Positions 53,983-62,396 of a DNA stretch of 64,000 nt are shown in pieces. Both the position numbers and the translations under genes were made by a program. Below the pieces are notes generated by a model. The model searched no databases and had not been told where the DNA came from. It saw only the letters and a list, made by a program, of their open reading frames with translations. Every line of letters begins with the position of its first letter. The stretch's first letter is position 1. Source of the stretch: Microbacterium sp. W4I20 (lineage in GTDB: Bacteria > Actinomycetota > Actinomycetes > Actinomycetales > Microbacteriaceae); the NCBI RefSeq assembly GCF_030816505.1, contig NZ_JAUSYB010000001.1, positions 3,472,001 to 3,536,000 of the forward strand. Reading direction: 5' to 3'.

Positions 53983-54981
53983 GTGGCATCCTCCCAGCGC
54001 AAGAAGAAGAGCACGAGCACGAGCACGAAGCGCACCCCGGCGCGCGTGAGCGGCAACCCGGCGAAGCGCGTCGGCGACCCGGCGAAGCGCGCGGTCGTCG
54101 AAGCCGGCCCGGTCACCGCCTCCGACTGGATCGGTGCGGCGCGTCTGCGCACGCTTCCGCTGGCGATCGCACCCGTGGTCATCGGCACGGGCGCCGCCCG
54201 CAGCACCGGCCCCGAGTTCCACTGGGTCATCGCGCTGGCCTGCCTGGCGGTCGCGATCTTCCTGCAGATCGGCGTGAATTTCACGAACGACTACAGCGAC
54301 GGCATCCGCGGAACCGACGCGCACCGGGTCGGCCCCGCACGGCTCACCGCGTCCGGACGGGTGAAGCCGCGCACCGTGCTCATCATCGGACTCGTCTTCT
54401 TCGCGCTCGCCGCAGCCGTCGGCATCGCGATCGTGGTGCGCACCGGTCAGTGGTGGATGCTCGGCGTCGGCGCCGCGTGCATCGTGGCGGCCTGGTTCTA
54501 CACGGGCGGCAAGCGGCCGTACGGGTACTTCGGCCTCGGCGAGGTCTTCGTGTTCGTGTTCTTCGGACTCGTCGCCACCCTCGGCACCACGTGGGTACAG
54601 GCCTTCCAGCTGCCCCAGCAGGCGTGGCTCGGTGCGATCGCGGCGGGTCTGTTCGCCTGTGCCGTGCTGCTCGCCAACAACCTCCGCGACATCGATCAGG
54701 ACCGCGAGGTCGGCAAGCGCACACTGACGGTGCTGATCGGCCGCCGTGCGACCAAAGTGCTGTTCACCCTGTTCGTGCTCGCGCCGTTCGGCATCGCGGG
54801 CTTCCTCGCGCTGCTCTACCCGATCGCGTGGATCGCCCTGTTGGCGCTGCTCGCGGGCCTCCCGGCGATCCTGATCGTGTGGACTTACCGCCAGGCGCGC
54901 GAGCTGGTCATCGCGCTCGCGCTCACCTCGCTGACGGCGCTGCTCTACGCGGGCGCGCTGTTCTGGGCGTTCGCCGGCTGA
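53983..54981 (+). CDS. menA: 1,4-dihydroxy-2-naphthoate polyprenyltransferase
   Basis: 332 residues, UbiA superfamily with eight or nine helices. NFTNDYSDGIRGTD supplies the first Asp-rich motif binding prenyl diphosphate; NNLRDIDQDREVGKRTL supplies the second. ARLRTLPLAIAPVVIGTG is MenA-typical. It prenylates DHNA in menaquinone synthesis, at the membrane. A Lys/Ser/Thr-rich ~40-residue N-terminus, with a doubled NPAKRVGDPAKR, precedes the core. GTG start fits the leaderless pattern. Confidence 0.94.
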   Translation: MASSQRKKKSTSTSTKRTPARVSGNPAKRVGDPAKRAVVEAGPVTASDWIGAARLRTLPLAIAPVVIGTGAARSTGPEFHWVIALACLAVAIFLQIGVNFTNDYSDGIRGTDAHRVGPARLTASGRVKPRTVLIIGLVFFALAAAVGIAIVVRTGQWWMLGVGAACIVAAWFYTGGKRPYGYFGLGEVFVFVFFGLVATLGTTWVQAFQLPQQAWLGAIAAGLFACAVLLANNLRDIDQDREVGKRTLTVLIGRRATKVLFTLFVLAPFGIAGFLALLYPIAWIALLALLAGLPAILIVWTYRQARELVIALALTSLTALLYAGALFWAFAG

Positions 54982-55004
54982 CCCTTCGTCGAGCTCAGGG
55001 ACCC
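54981..55004. repeat. Dispersed repeat A copy between menA and the DUF4229 gene
   Basis: CCCTTCGTCGAGCTCAGGG (54982-55000) then ACCC, followed by a half copy GCGGCTCAGG at 55011. It lies in a 34-bp convergent gap and starts at the menA stop. Confidence 0.78.
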
Positions 55005-55015
55005 GGGTGAGCGGC

Positions 55016-55309
55016 TCAGGAGCCGAGGGGGCGGTCGGTGCCGTCGATCGCGTCGTCCTCGGCCTCGGCATCCGCTTCTCCGCCCGACACGCGGCTCTCG
55101 CGGCGTTCGTGCAGGCGTGCCGAGGCGTCGGTCAGCGGGGCGCGCAGGAACAGCAGCGAGATGCTGACGCCGATGAGAGCGGCGAAGATCGCGGCGAGCC
55201 ACCAGAACTCGCGGAAGATCGGGAAGAAGAACCAGAGGATCGCGAGCGGGACGAGGAACGCCAGCAGCCGGAGCACGGTGTAGACGAGGAAAGGCGCGGA
55301 CTTCTTCAC
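55016..55309 (-). CDS. DUF4229 membrane protein
   Basis: 97 residues. Two helices (FLVYTVLRLLAFLVPLAILWFF; WWLAAIFAALIGVSISLLFL) flank a short loop, then a charged tail (ARLHERRESRVSGGEADAEAE). Matches DUF4229, a small actinobacterial protein frequently next to menA. Convergent with menA here. Function unknown. Confidence 0.82.
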   Translation of the reverse strand: MKKSAPFLVYTVLRLLAFLVPLAILWFFFPIFREFWWLAAIFAALIGVSISLLFLRAPLTDASARLHERRESRVSGGEADAEAEDDAIDGTDRPLGS

Positions 55310-55350
55310 TCCACCAGTCTACGTTCGCCGCCCTATGAGCCCGCCGTCGG

Positions 55351-56256
55351 TCAGCGCGTCAGCTGCAGGCGGGCGAACGGGATGCCGCGCACCACACGTC
55401 GCCACGGATGCTCGCCGAGTGACCAGAGCAGTTCGGCATCGAGGTCGAGGGCGAGGTCCTCGCAGCCGACGGGCAGCGACACCGGATCGCGTTCGAGTGC
55501 TGCACGTCCACCCCGACAGAGGATGCCGGGACGCAGCCGATCCGACTGCGAGACGAAGTAGCGGTCGCCCCAGCGCACGGCGCCCTGCATCGAACGGATG
55601 CCGGGCGAGATGCGGTCGTGCTCCACGAAGCGCGCGTCGGGCTCGTCGGGGATCGAGAACTCGCCGATCCGGCCCGACTCGTCGGTGCGGTACTCGCCGA
55701 TGAGCACCCGCCGCAGCGGTGTGCCGTCGTCGTCGAACACCCGCCCGAGGTAGGAGCATCGGAGGTCGACCGGGTGCACGCGGGTACGCACGGCAACCAG
55801 GGCGGTCGCCCGCCACCCACGGCTCCGCGCCCCGGCGAGGCGGCGGGCGAGAGGGCCGCGCACCCGTCGGATTTTCGAGAGATCGAACTCCCAGATGCCG
55901 CGGCCGGTCGCGGCCACGAACAGTCGATCGTCGAACCAGGCGAGGCCGCCAGCGTGGATCCTCGCCGGGACGAGCTCGCCGTCTCCGTCGTCGACCGCGA
56001 GCAGGATGTCGAGGTGCCGAGAGCGCTCCAGGTCGACGAACGCGACCCGCGATGCGAGGTGCTGCCCGGCCCGATCCTGCCGGAACCAGCTCACGGCCAG
56101 TGTGCGCCGCCCGTGCCAGACGCCCAGGTCGATGCCCTGCGGGTACCAGCGCTGGGTCCACGACCGGGCGCTGAGCCACCGCAGATCCACGGTGTCGCGC
56201 TTCTTCTGCCGCACCGGGCGCCACGTCGTTCCGAAGGGCCAGAGCATGGTGTCCAT
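55351..56256 (-). CDS. Uncharacterised protein, possibly beta-propeller
   Basis: 301 residues from ATG 56256 (ATG 56247 also possible). No signal peptide or membrane helix. Short strands ending in aromatic/Asp motifs (GIDLGVWHGRRTLAVSWF; RIHAGGLAWFDDRLFVAATG; GIWEFDLSKIRRV; VRWGDRYFVSQSDRLRPGIL) recall a five- or six-bladed propeller. I do not recognise the family. It is divergent from the glycan cluster that starts 108 bp away; a link is possible but unsupported. Confidence 0.65.
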   Translation of the reverse strand: MDTMLWPFGTTWRPVRQKKRDTVDLRWLSARSWTQRWYPQGIDLGVWHGRRTLAVSWFRQDRAGQHLASRVAFVDLERSRHLDILLAVDDGDGELVPARIHAGGLAWFDDRLFVAATGRGIWEFDLSKIRRVRGPLARRLAGARSRGWRATALVAVRTRVHPVDLRCSYLGRVFDDDGTPLRRVLIGEYRTDESGRIGEFSIPDEPDARFVEHDRISPGIRSMQGAVRWGDRYFVSQSDRLRPGILCRGGRAALERDPVSLPVGCEDLALDLDAELLWSLGEHPWRRVVRGIPFARLQLTR

Positions 56257-56363
56257 CGTCGCCGATCCGGGCCGACGATGCGAACCAGGGTGAAACGGCC
56301 CGCGATGCCAAGACACCCGGCGTTCACCTTCGCGTCCCCGTCCGGCAACGAACGCCTGAGACC

Positions 56364-57374
56364 ATGCCTGACACCGCCCACCCCGGGAGATCCGTGCGCA
56401 CACCCCTCGTCACCGTCATCCTGCCTGCCAAGGACGCCGGCGAGTTCATCGGGACCACGCTCGAGACGCTCACCCGACAGTTCGACGACCCGGCAGCGCT
56501 CAAGCTCGTCGCGATCGACGATGGCTCCCGCGACGACACCGGCGCCCTGATGCGGCGCTACGCCGAGCGGTTCCCGCACGCCGAGGTGCTGCGCAATCCG
56601 GCGCCCCGGGGGCTGGCGAGCGCCCGCAATCAGGGCCTCGCCCATGTCGAGGGCGACGCCTTCTGCTTCCTCGACGGCGACGACTGGATGCAGCCGCAGC
56701 GGCTCGAGGTGCTGACCACGCGGCTTCGACAGCTCGACTGCGACTTCCTCCGCACCGATCACGTCACCGTCACCGGAGGGCGGCGGGCCCTCGTGCGCGC
56801 GCCGCACCCGTGGCGTGAGCGGGTGTCGTCCCCGCGGGAGGCGATCCTCCCCGAGAACGAATCCACCATGGTCGACTACCCGTATGCCTGGGCCGGCATC
56901 TTCCATCGCCGGATCCTCGACCGGGGACTGGCCGAGTTCCCGTCGGGGCTCTTCACGGCCGAGGACCGGCCATGGATCTGGCGCCTCCATCTGCAGGCGG
57001 AGTCGTTCGCCGTCGTGGACGCCCCGGCGCTGCTCTATCGGCGCGGCGTCGCGACCTCGCTCACCCAGGCGCGCGACCGGCGGCAACTCGACTTCGCTCG
57101 GGCGATGAACGAGGTCCTCGACATCGTCGAGCGTGACCCGGAGGCCGAGCGGTTCCTCGGCAAGGCGGTCTGGACGGCGCTGGCGCTGAGCTCCCACCAC
57201 CTCGTGCGGGCGCGGCGTATGGACCCCGCGTTGCGCGGGCAGATGCGTTCCGGCATCCGCGACATGCTCGCCCGGCTCCCCGCGGCCGAGGCCCGGGCCG
57301 TGGTCGAACGCTTCGACGGGCCGCGCCGCCGGGTGCTCGCCCGCATCCTCCGCCAGGCGGGGAGCGTCGCATGA
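56364..57374 (+). CDS. Family 2 glycosyltransferase, first gene of the nonulosonate glycan cluster
   Basis: 336 residues of the GT-A fold. LVTVILPAKDAGEFIGTTLETL opens it, LVAIDDGSRDDT binds nucleotide, GLASARNQGLAHVEGDAFCFLDGDDWM carries the DxD-type metal site, and AEDRPWIWRLHLQ holds the likely catalytic acid. No membrane helix. Its stop overlaps the polysialyltransferase-like gene start (ATGA). Probably adds a sugar acceptor or linker in the surface glycan. Confidence 0.88.
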   Translation: MPDTAHPGRSVRTPLVTVILPAKDAGEFIGTTLETLTRQFDDPAALKLVAIDDGSRDDTGALMRRYAERFPHAEVLRNPAPRGLASARNQGLAHVEGDAFCFLDGDDWMQPQRLEVLTTRLRQLDCDFLRTDHVTVTGGRRALVRAPHPWRERVSSPREAILPENESTMVDYPYAWAGIFHRRILDRGLAEFPSGLFTAEDRPWIWRLHLQAESFAVVDAPALLYRRGVATSLTQARDRRQLDFARAMNEVLDIVERDPEAERFLGKAVWTALALSSHHLVRARRMDPALRGQMRSGIRDMLARLPAAEARAVVERFDGPRRRVLARILRQAGSVA

Positions 57375-58747
57375 CCCAGCTCTTCGCGCTGCACAGCGCC
57401 TATGGGCTCGCGACGGCCTCCGCGGCGATCGACGCCGGGCTTCTCGGTGACCCGCATCGTTCCGACGGCGGGGGCGAACGCATCCTCGTCCCCTTCACAT
57501 CGTCCCGGGTTCCCGAGACGACGACCGGCATCGACCGGGACCCTGCCCTCCGCACGCTCCGCGAGCGGTTCGATCGCATCGAGGATCTCGATCAGGTGCT
57601 CGGGCCGCTGCATCCGAGTTCGTGGGAGCCGGCCGACGCCGACCTCCCGGTGCTCGAGCGCCTCCTCACCCGCGCCTGGGATCTGGATCCGCGCGACCTG
57701 GAGCTCTTCGTGCAGAGTCCGCAGGTGGCGCCCGCGCGCACCCTGATGTCGCTCTTCCCGCACGCCCGCATCACCATCGTCGGCGACGGGCTGATGACGT
57801 ACTCGCCCATGCGGGTGCGGCTGCCGCACCCGGTCGCCGCCCGCATCGGGCGGGTCGTGCATGCCGACGTCGTTCCCGGTGTGCGGCCCCTCGTCGGATC
57901 GCCGCACGCCGAGATCGTCCCGGTGCCGCCGAGGGCTTTCGCCGCTGCGCTGGGGGAGACGGATGCCGGCGAGCAGGCTCCCGAGATCGACGACGGTGTC
58001 GGCGGCGACGTGCCCACGGTGCTGGTGCTCGGGCAGTACCTGTCGGCGCTCGGACTCATGCGTCCCGCCGAGGAGATCGCTCTGCAGCAGGACATGATCG
58101 ACCGCGCCGCCCGGTGGTCTCCGCGGCGCATCGTGTTCAAGCCACACCCGGCGGCGCCACCGCTGCTCACCGACGCGGTACGGGCGCGGGCGACCGCGCA
58201 GGGCATCGCCTTCGTCGAGTACCGCGGAGGGCTCGCCGCCGAGCTGCTGGCCGAGCGGCTCGATGCGGTCGCCGTCGTCGCCGGTTTCTCCACCGCCCTC
58301 CCGACCGTGCGGACGCTCTTCGGTCGGGAGATCGGCTCCGCCGGCGCCGACACCGTGCTGCGACGGCTCACCCCGTTCGAGAACAGCAACCGCATCCCCG
58401 CCACGATCGTCGACGCTCTCACTCGCGAAGACTCGCCCTACGCCGACCCGGATCGTCTGCAGCTGCTGGTCGACGCGGTCGGGTACGCGATGCAGCCCGA
58501 GATCGCCGGCCACCTCCGCGCGCGTGCTGAGGTGCTCCTCGCGGGACTCGACGCGGCCGAACGCGAGCGGTACTTCGCGCCGGAACGCCTGGCGGCGCTG
58601 CGGCTGCCCGGTGCTCCTGCCGACGGCGCCCTGCGGCGGATGCTGCGGCCGGCCGGAGGAGTGAGCAGGCTCGAGGAGTGGCGGCTCACGGCCATCGGCG
58701 CACGCCGCCGGGCTGGACGAGCGTGGCGGGCGATACGAGGGAGATGA
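57371..58747 (+). CDS. Polysialyltransferase-like glycosyltransferase
   Basis: 458 residues. ITIVGDGLMTYSP, RRIVFKPHPAAPPLL and DAVAVVAGFSTALPTVRTLFG match the bacterial alpha-2,8-polysialyltransferase-like family, in which His of KPHP and Ser of the G-S/T loop are active-site residues. It would polymerise a CMP-activated nonulosonic acid, consistent with CMP-sugar synthetase and NeuB genes downstream. It overlaps both neighbours by four bases, so it belongs to one translational unit. Confidence 0.8.
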   Translation: MTQLFALHSAYGLATASAAIDAGLLGDPHRSDGGGERILVPFTSSRVPETTTGIDRDPALRTLRERFDRIEDLDQVLGPLHPSSWEPADADLPVLERLLTRAWDLDPRDLELFVQSPQVAPARTLMSLFPHARITIVGDGLMTYSPMRVRLPHPVAARIGRVVHADVVPGVRPLVGSPHAEIVPVPPRAFAAALGETDAGEQAPEIDDGVGGDVPTVLVLGQYLSALGLMRPAEEIALQQDMIDRAARWSPRRIVFKPHPAAPPLLTDAVRARATAQGIAFVEYRGGLAAELLAERLDAVAVVAGFSTALPTVRTLFGREIGSAGADTVLRRLTPFENSNRIPATIVDALTREDSPYADPDRLQLLVDAVGYAMQPEIAGHLRARAEVLLAGLDAAERERYFAPERLAALRLPGAPADGALRRMLRPAGGVSRLEEWRLTAIGARRRAGRAWRAIRGR

Positions 58748-59911
58748 CGATGGACGAGACGGCGAGCAGGACGGTGGCGATCATCCCGGCGCGCGGCGGA
58801 TCGAAGCAGGTGCCGCGCAAGAACCTGCAGCGGGTCGGCGGGGTGCCCCTCGTCGAACGCGCCGTGCGCGCGGCGGTGGCGGCGGTGGGGATCGACGAGG
58901 TCGTGGTCTCCACCGACGACGACGAGATCGCGGCCGTCAGCATCGCGGCCGGTGCCCGCGTCATCCGTCGCCCGGCGGAGATCTCCGGCGACACTGCGAC
59001 GTCGGAGAGCGCGATCCTGCATGCCCTGGACGAGCTGGAGGCGCAGGGCGACTGGTTCGACGTGGTGGCGTTCGTGCAGGCGACCTCGCCCTTCCTTCCG
59101 AGCGATGCCCTGGCCGCGGCCGTCGACGAGGTGCGCGCCGATCGCGCCGACAGCGTCTTCAGCGCCTATGAGACGTACGGATTCCTCTGGCGCCGAGACG
59201 AGGATGCAGCGGCTCTCGCGATCAACCACGACGCCGCGTACCGACCACGACGTCAGGACCGCGAGCCGCATCACCTCGAGACCGGCGCGTTCTACGTGTT
59301 CCGCGCCGACGGCTTCCGGGAGAGCAAGCACCGGTTCTTCGGCCGCATCCGCATCGCCGAGGTGCCGGAGTGGACGGCGATCGAGATCGACGACGAGCAG
59401 CAGCTGCGGATCGCCCGCGCGCTCGCCGCGCTGCACGAGGCTCCGGAGTCGATCCCGGTGCGGGCCGTCGTCACCGACTTCGACGGCGTGCACACCGACG
59501 ACACCCGCGATCGTCGATGCCGACGGGGGAGAGCGGGTGCGCGTGAGCCGCGAGGACGGCATGGGCGTCGCCCTGCTGCGCCGAGCCGGTGTGCCGATGC
59601 TGATCCTCTCCACCGAGGTCAATCCCGTCGTCCGCGCCCGGGCCGACAAACTCCGCGTGCCGGTGCTGCACGGCATCGACGACAAGGAGTCGGCGCTGCG
59701 CGATTGGGCCATCGAGAACGAGGTGCCGCTGGCCGACATCGCCTACCTCGGCAACGACATCAATGATCTCCCGGCGATGCGGATCGTCGGCTGGCCGGTC
59801 GCCGTGGCGAACGCGCATCCGCTCGTCCTCGAAGAGGCACGCGTGGTGCTCCGACGTCGGGGCGGCGAGGGGGCCGTGCGGGAGCTCGTCGAGCGGGTGT
59901 TGTCGAGCTGA
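58744..59911 (+). pseudogene. neuA: CMP-nonulosonate synthetase fused to a KdsC-like HAD phosphatase, one-base frameshift
   Basis: About 388 residues if repaired. The N-terminal cytidylyltransferase has VAIIPARGGSKQVPRKNLQ, VVVSTDDDEIAAV and FVQATSPFL. The C-terminal HAD domain begins VVTDFDGVHTDDT (nucleophile Asp) and ends with GNDINDLPAM. The frame breaks at CCC 59504-59506; removing one C restores TAIVDADGGERVRVS. Fusion of activation and phosphatase activities suggests the nonulosonic acid is first made as a 9-phosphate. The ATG overlaps the previous stop. The break is probably a sequence error, since the downstream frame is intact. Confidence 0.87.
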
Positions 59912-60007
59912 CCACCCCCGGTAACCCTCCGGTCGCGTGGTGTTCACCCGCGGCGCGTACCCAGGAGGGAGGGGTCTTCCGAAGGCCCTTCGACGACCGG
60001 AGGAACC

Positions 60008-60880
60008 ATGACTGTCAGCATCGGCTCGCGAGTGATCGGCGGCGGCCACCCCGCCTACCTCATCGCGGAGATCGGCCTGAACCACAACGGCGACGTCGAC
60101 ATCGCCAAGCGCCTGATCGACGTCGCGGCGCGAGCAGGGGCCGACGCGGTCAAGTTCCAGAAGCGCACGCCGGAGATCTCCACCCCAGAGCATATGCGCG
60201 ATGTCCCGCGTGAGACGCCGTGGGGCACCATGACGTACCTCGAGTACCGCCGCCGCGTCGAGTTCGGCCGCGACGAGTACGTCGAGATCGGTGATCACGC
60301 CACCCTCCGCGGCCTCGACTGGTTCGCCTCGCCGTGGGATGTGCCCAGTGTCGCCTTCCTCGAAGACCTCCACGTGGTCGCGCACAAGGTCGCCTCGGCC
60401 AGCCTCACCGACACCGAGCTGCTCGTCGCCCTGCGCGAGACCGGCAAGCCCGTCATCCTCTCCACCGGCATGTCCACCACCGAGCAGATCGATCGCGCTC
60501 TCGACACGCTCGGCACCGATCGCGTCGTGCTGATGCACGCCACCTCGACGTATCCGCTCGAGCCGGAGGAGGCGAACCTGCGGGTGATCGCGTCGCTGCG
60601 CGACCGCTACCCCGGGATCCCGGTCGGCTACTCCGGGCACGAGCGCGGTCTGCAGATCTCGCTCGCCGCGGTCGCGATCGGCGCGGTCGCCGTCGAGCGG
60701 CACATCACGCTCGACCGCACCATGTGGGGCTCCGACCACGCGGCGTCGCTGGAGCCGACCGGCCTCGAGCACCTCGTGCGCGACATCCGCGTGATCGAGA
60801 CGGCGCTCGGCGACGGCGTCAAGCGGGTGTTCGACAGCGAGCGGGCACCCATGGCGAAGCTCCGCCGCGTTCCCGCATGA
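60008..60880 (+). CDS. neuB: NeuB-family nonulosonic acid synthase without SAF domain
   Basis: 290 residues. The TIM barrel shows LIAEIGLNHNGDVDIAKRLID, DAVKFQKRTPE, KVASASLTDTELL, PVILSTGMSTTEQI and VGYSGHERGLQISLAAVAIGAVAVERHITLDR. It condenses phosphoenolpyruvate with a hexose, N-acetylhexosamine or its 6-phosphate. The C-terminal antifreeze-like SAF domain of ~345-residue NeuB enzymes is missing; the protein ends after the barrel. Other short members exist, so this is probably functional. It overlaps the next gene by four bases (ATGA). Confidence 0.9.
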   Translation: MTVSIGSRVIGGGHPAYLIAEIGLNHNGDVDIAKRLIDVAARAGADAVKFQKRTPEISTPEHMRDVPRETPWGTMTYLEYRRRVEFGRDEYVEIGDHATLRGLDWFASPWDVPSVAFLEDLHVVAHKVASASLTDTELLVALRETGKPVILSTGMSTTEQIDRALDTLGTDRVVLMHATSTYPLEPEEANLRVIASLRDRYPGIPVGYSGHERGLQISLAAVAIGAVAVERHITLDRTMWGSDHAASLEPTGLEHLVRDIRVIETALGDGVKRVFDSERAPMAKLRRVPA

Positions 60881-62265
60881 CGGATGCCGCGGGCATCCGG
60901 GTCGTCGCGATCGCGGATGCCGATTCGTTCGTGAAGTGGTCGGCGGCACTGCTCGGCGCGGTGCCGGGACTCCGGCCGCACCTGCTGCTCGTCCGCACGC
61001 CGCTCACCGCCAGCGTCGACCAGCAGCGGAGCGCGCTCGCCGGCACCGGACTGCAGACCGAAGACGTCACACGGGTGGGCTTCGCCGAGGCGGCCGGGTG
61101 GCTGGAAGGCCAGCGTCCGGACGTCGTGCTGCTCGCCGGGCGCGGGCCCTTCGTGCGGCTGATGGGACGCGTGATCGACACCCTGACGCACCGGCCGGTC
61201 ACGGTGTCCGGGCTGCCGGGCATGGCGATCCCGGCGCAGCGCGGGGCGCTGGACTACCGTCGCAACACCGACCTGCTCGTGGTGCACTCTCACCGCGAGG
61301 AGCGTGCGTTCGCCGAGCTCGGTCGACGCGTCGGTGTGACACTGCCGACGGCCTTGGCGACGCTGCCGTTCGCTCGGCGGCGACAGCGGATCCTCCGGCC
61401 CGAGCGGGTCTCGGTCGAAGCGCTCGCCGCGCGTCCCGGCGGTGTGGCGGTCGCCGAACGCCCTGCGCAGCCGGTCGCGGTGCGGCCTCCCGCGACCGAC
61501 ATCGTCTTCGCCGCGCAGGCGCTGGTACCCGTGGCGCGCGAGGAGCGTGCCGAGATCGCATCGATGCTCGTCCGCGCGGCGGAGGCCGACCCCGCGCGCC
61601 GCGTCGTGGTGAAGCTGCGCTCGCGGCCGGGGGAGTCCGAGACGCACCTCGAACGAGACCCGTACACGGAGCTGCTGCCGTCCCGGCGCCCGGACAACCT
61701 CGTCTACTCCTACGGGTCGATGGCCTCGGCGCTGGAGAGCGCGGCAGGACTCGTCACCGTGAGCTCCACCGCGGCGATCGAGGCCACAGCGCTCGGCATC
61801 CCCGTCATCGCACTCGACTCGTTCGGGGTGAGTAAGAGCCTGCTGAACACGGTCTTCGTGGGCAGCGGCCTGCTGGGCGGACGCAGCGAGGTCGTCGGAG
61901 GACGCTTCCGGCACGCCCATCCGGAGTGGCTGCGCGACAACTACTTCCACTCCGAGGCGGAGTCGACCTGGTGGGAGCGGACGCAGGAGCTCGTGGCGAT
62001 GCGTCGGGCCGGCGCCCTGCCCGCCCGACGGCTGCCGGCCGCGCGGGGCGGATCGATGCACGACGCCTGGCACCGGGCGAGCGTGCTCGGACGTGAGGAT
62101 CGGACGCTGCAGGGGGCGGCGGCGCTCGCGCTCGGGGTGCCGGCCACTCGTGCACTCGCCGCCTTGCGCCGACGCCGTGAGCCCTCCGAGGGCGGCACCT
62201 GGGCCGACGCCTCGACCGACTTCACGCTCGAGCCGAACCCGTTCCACGACTCGATGAGGCGCTGA
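60877..62265 (+). CDS. DUF6716 putative glycosyltransferase
   Basis: 462 residues. RVVAIADADSFVKWSAALLGAVPG starts a Rossmann-like half; PVTVSGLPGMAIPAQRGALDYRR, VVKLRSRPGESETH and GLVTVSSTAAIEATALGIPVIALDSFG complete a GT-B-like fold. The pattern fits DUF6716, which I associate with NeuB neighbours in actinobacteria. Probably transfers or polymerises the nonulosonic acid, beside the polysialyltransferase-like protein. Coupled to neuB by ATGA overlap; a long hairpin follows. Confidence 0.82.
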   Translation: MTDAAGIRVVAIADADSFVKWSAALLGAVPGLRPHLLLVRTPLTASVDQQRSALAGTGLQTEDVTRVGFAEAAGWLEGQRPDVVLLAGRGPFVRLMGRVIDTLTHRPVTVSGLPGMAIPAQRGALDYRRNTDLLVVHSHREERAFAELGRRVGVTLPTALATLPFARRRQRILRPERVSVEALAARPGGVAVAERPAQPVAVRPPATDIVFAAQALVPVAREERAEIASMLVRAAEADPARRVVVKLRSRPGESETHLERDPYTELLPSRRPDNLVYSYGSMASALESAAGLVTVSSTAAIEATALGIPVIALDSFGVSKSLLNTVFVGSGLLGGRSEVVGGRFRHAHPEWLRDNYFHSEAESTWWERTQELVAMRRAGALPARRLPAARGGSMHDAWHRASVLGREDRTLQGAAALALGVPATRALAALRRRREPSEGGTWADASTDFTLEPNPFHDSMRR

Positions 62266-62291
62266 GCCGCCGCACGGTCTGCACCCCTCGT

Positions 62292-62368
62292 AAAACCCAG
62301 ACCACGTCACCCGCTCGCGGCGCGCCGGATGCCGACACACCTCTAGCGGGCCGCGGCGTCTGGGTTTT
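62292..62368. terminator. Long inverted repeat between convergent genes
   Basis: Perfect 11-bp arms AAAACCCAGAC (62292-62302) and GTCTGGGTTTT (62358-62368) with an internal GC-rich loop. Either strand ends in a T-rich tract after a stem, so it suits bidirectional termination of the glycan operon and the ABC exporter. Confidence 0.75.
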
Positions 62369-62396
62369 CCCACGCCACGGCCCGCCCGCCACCCGC

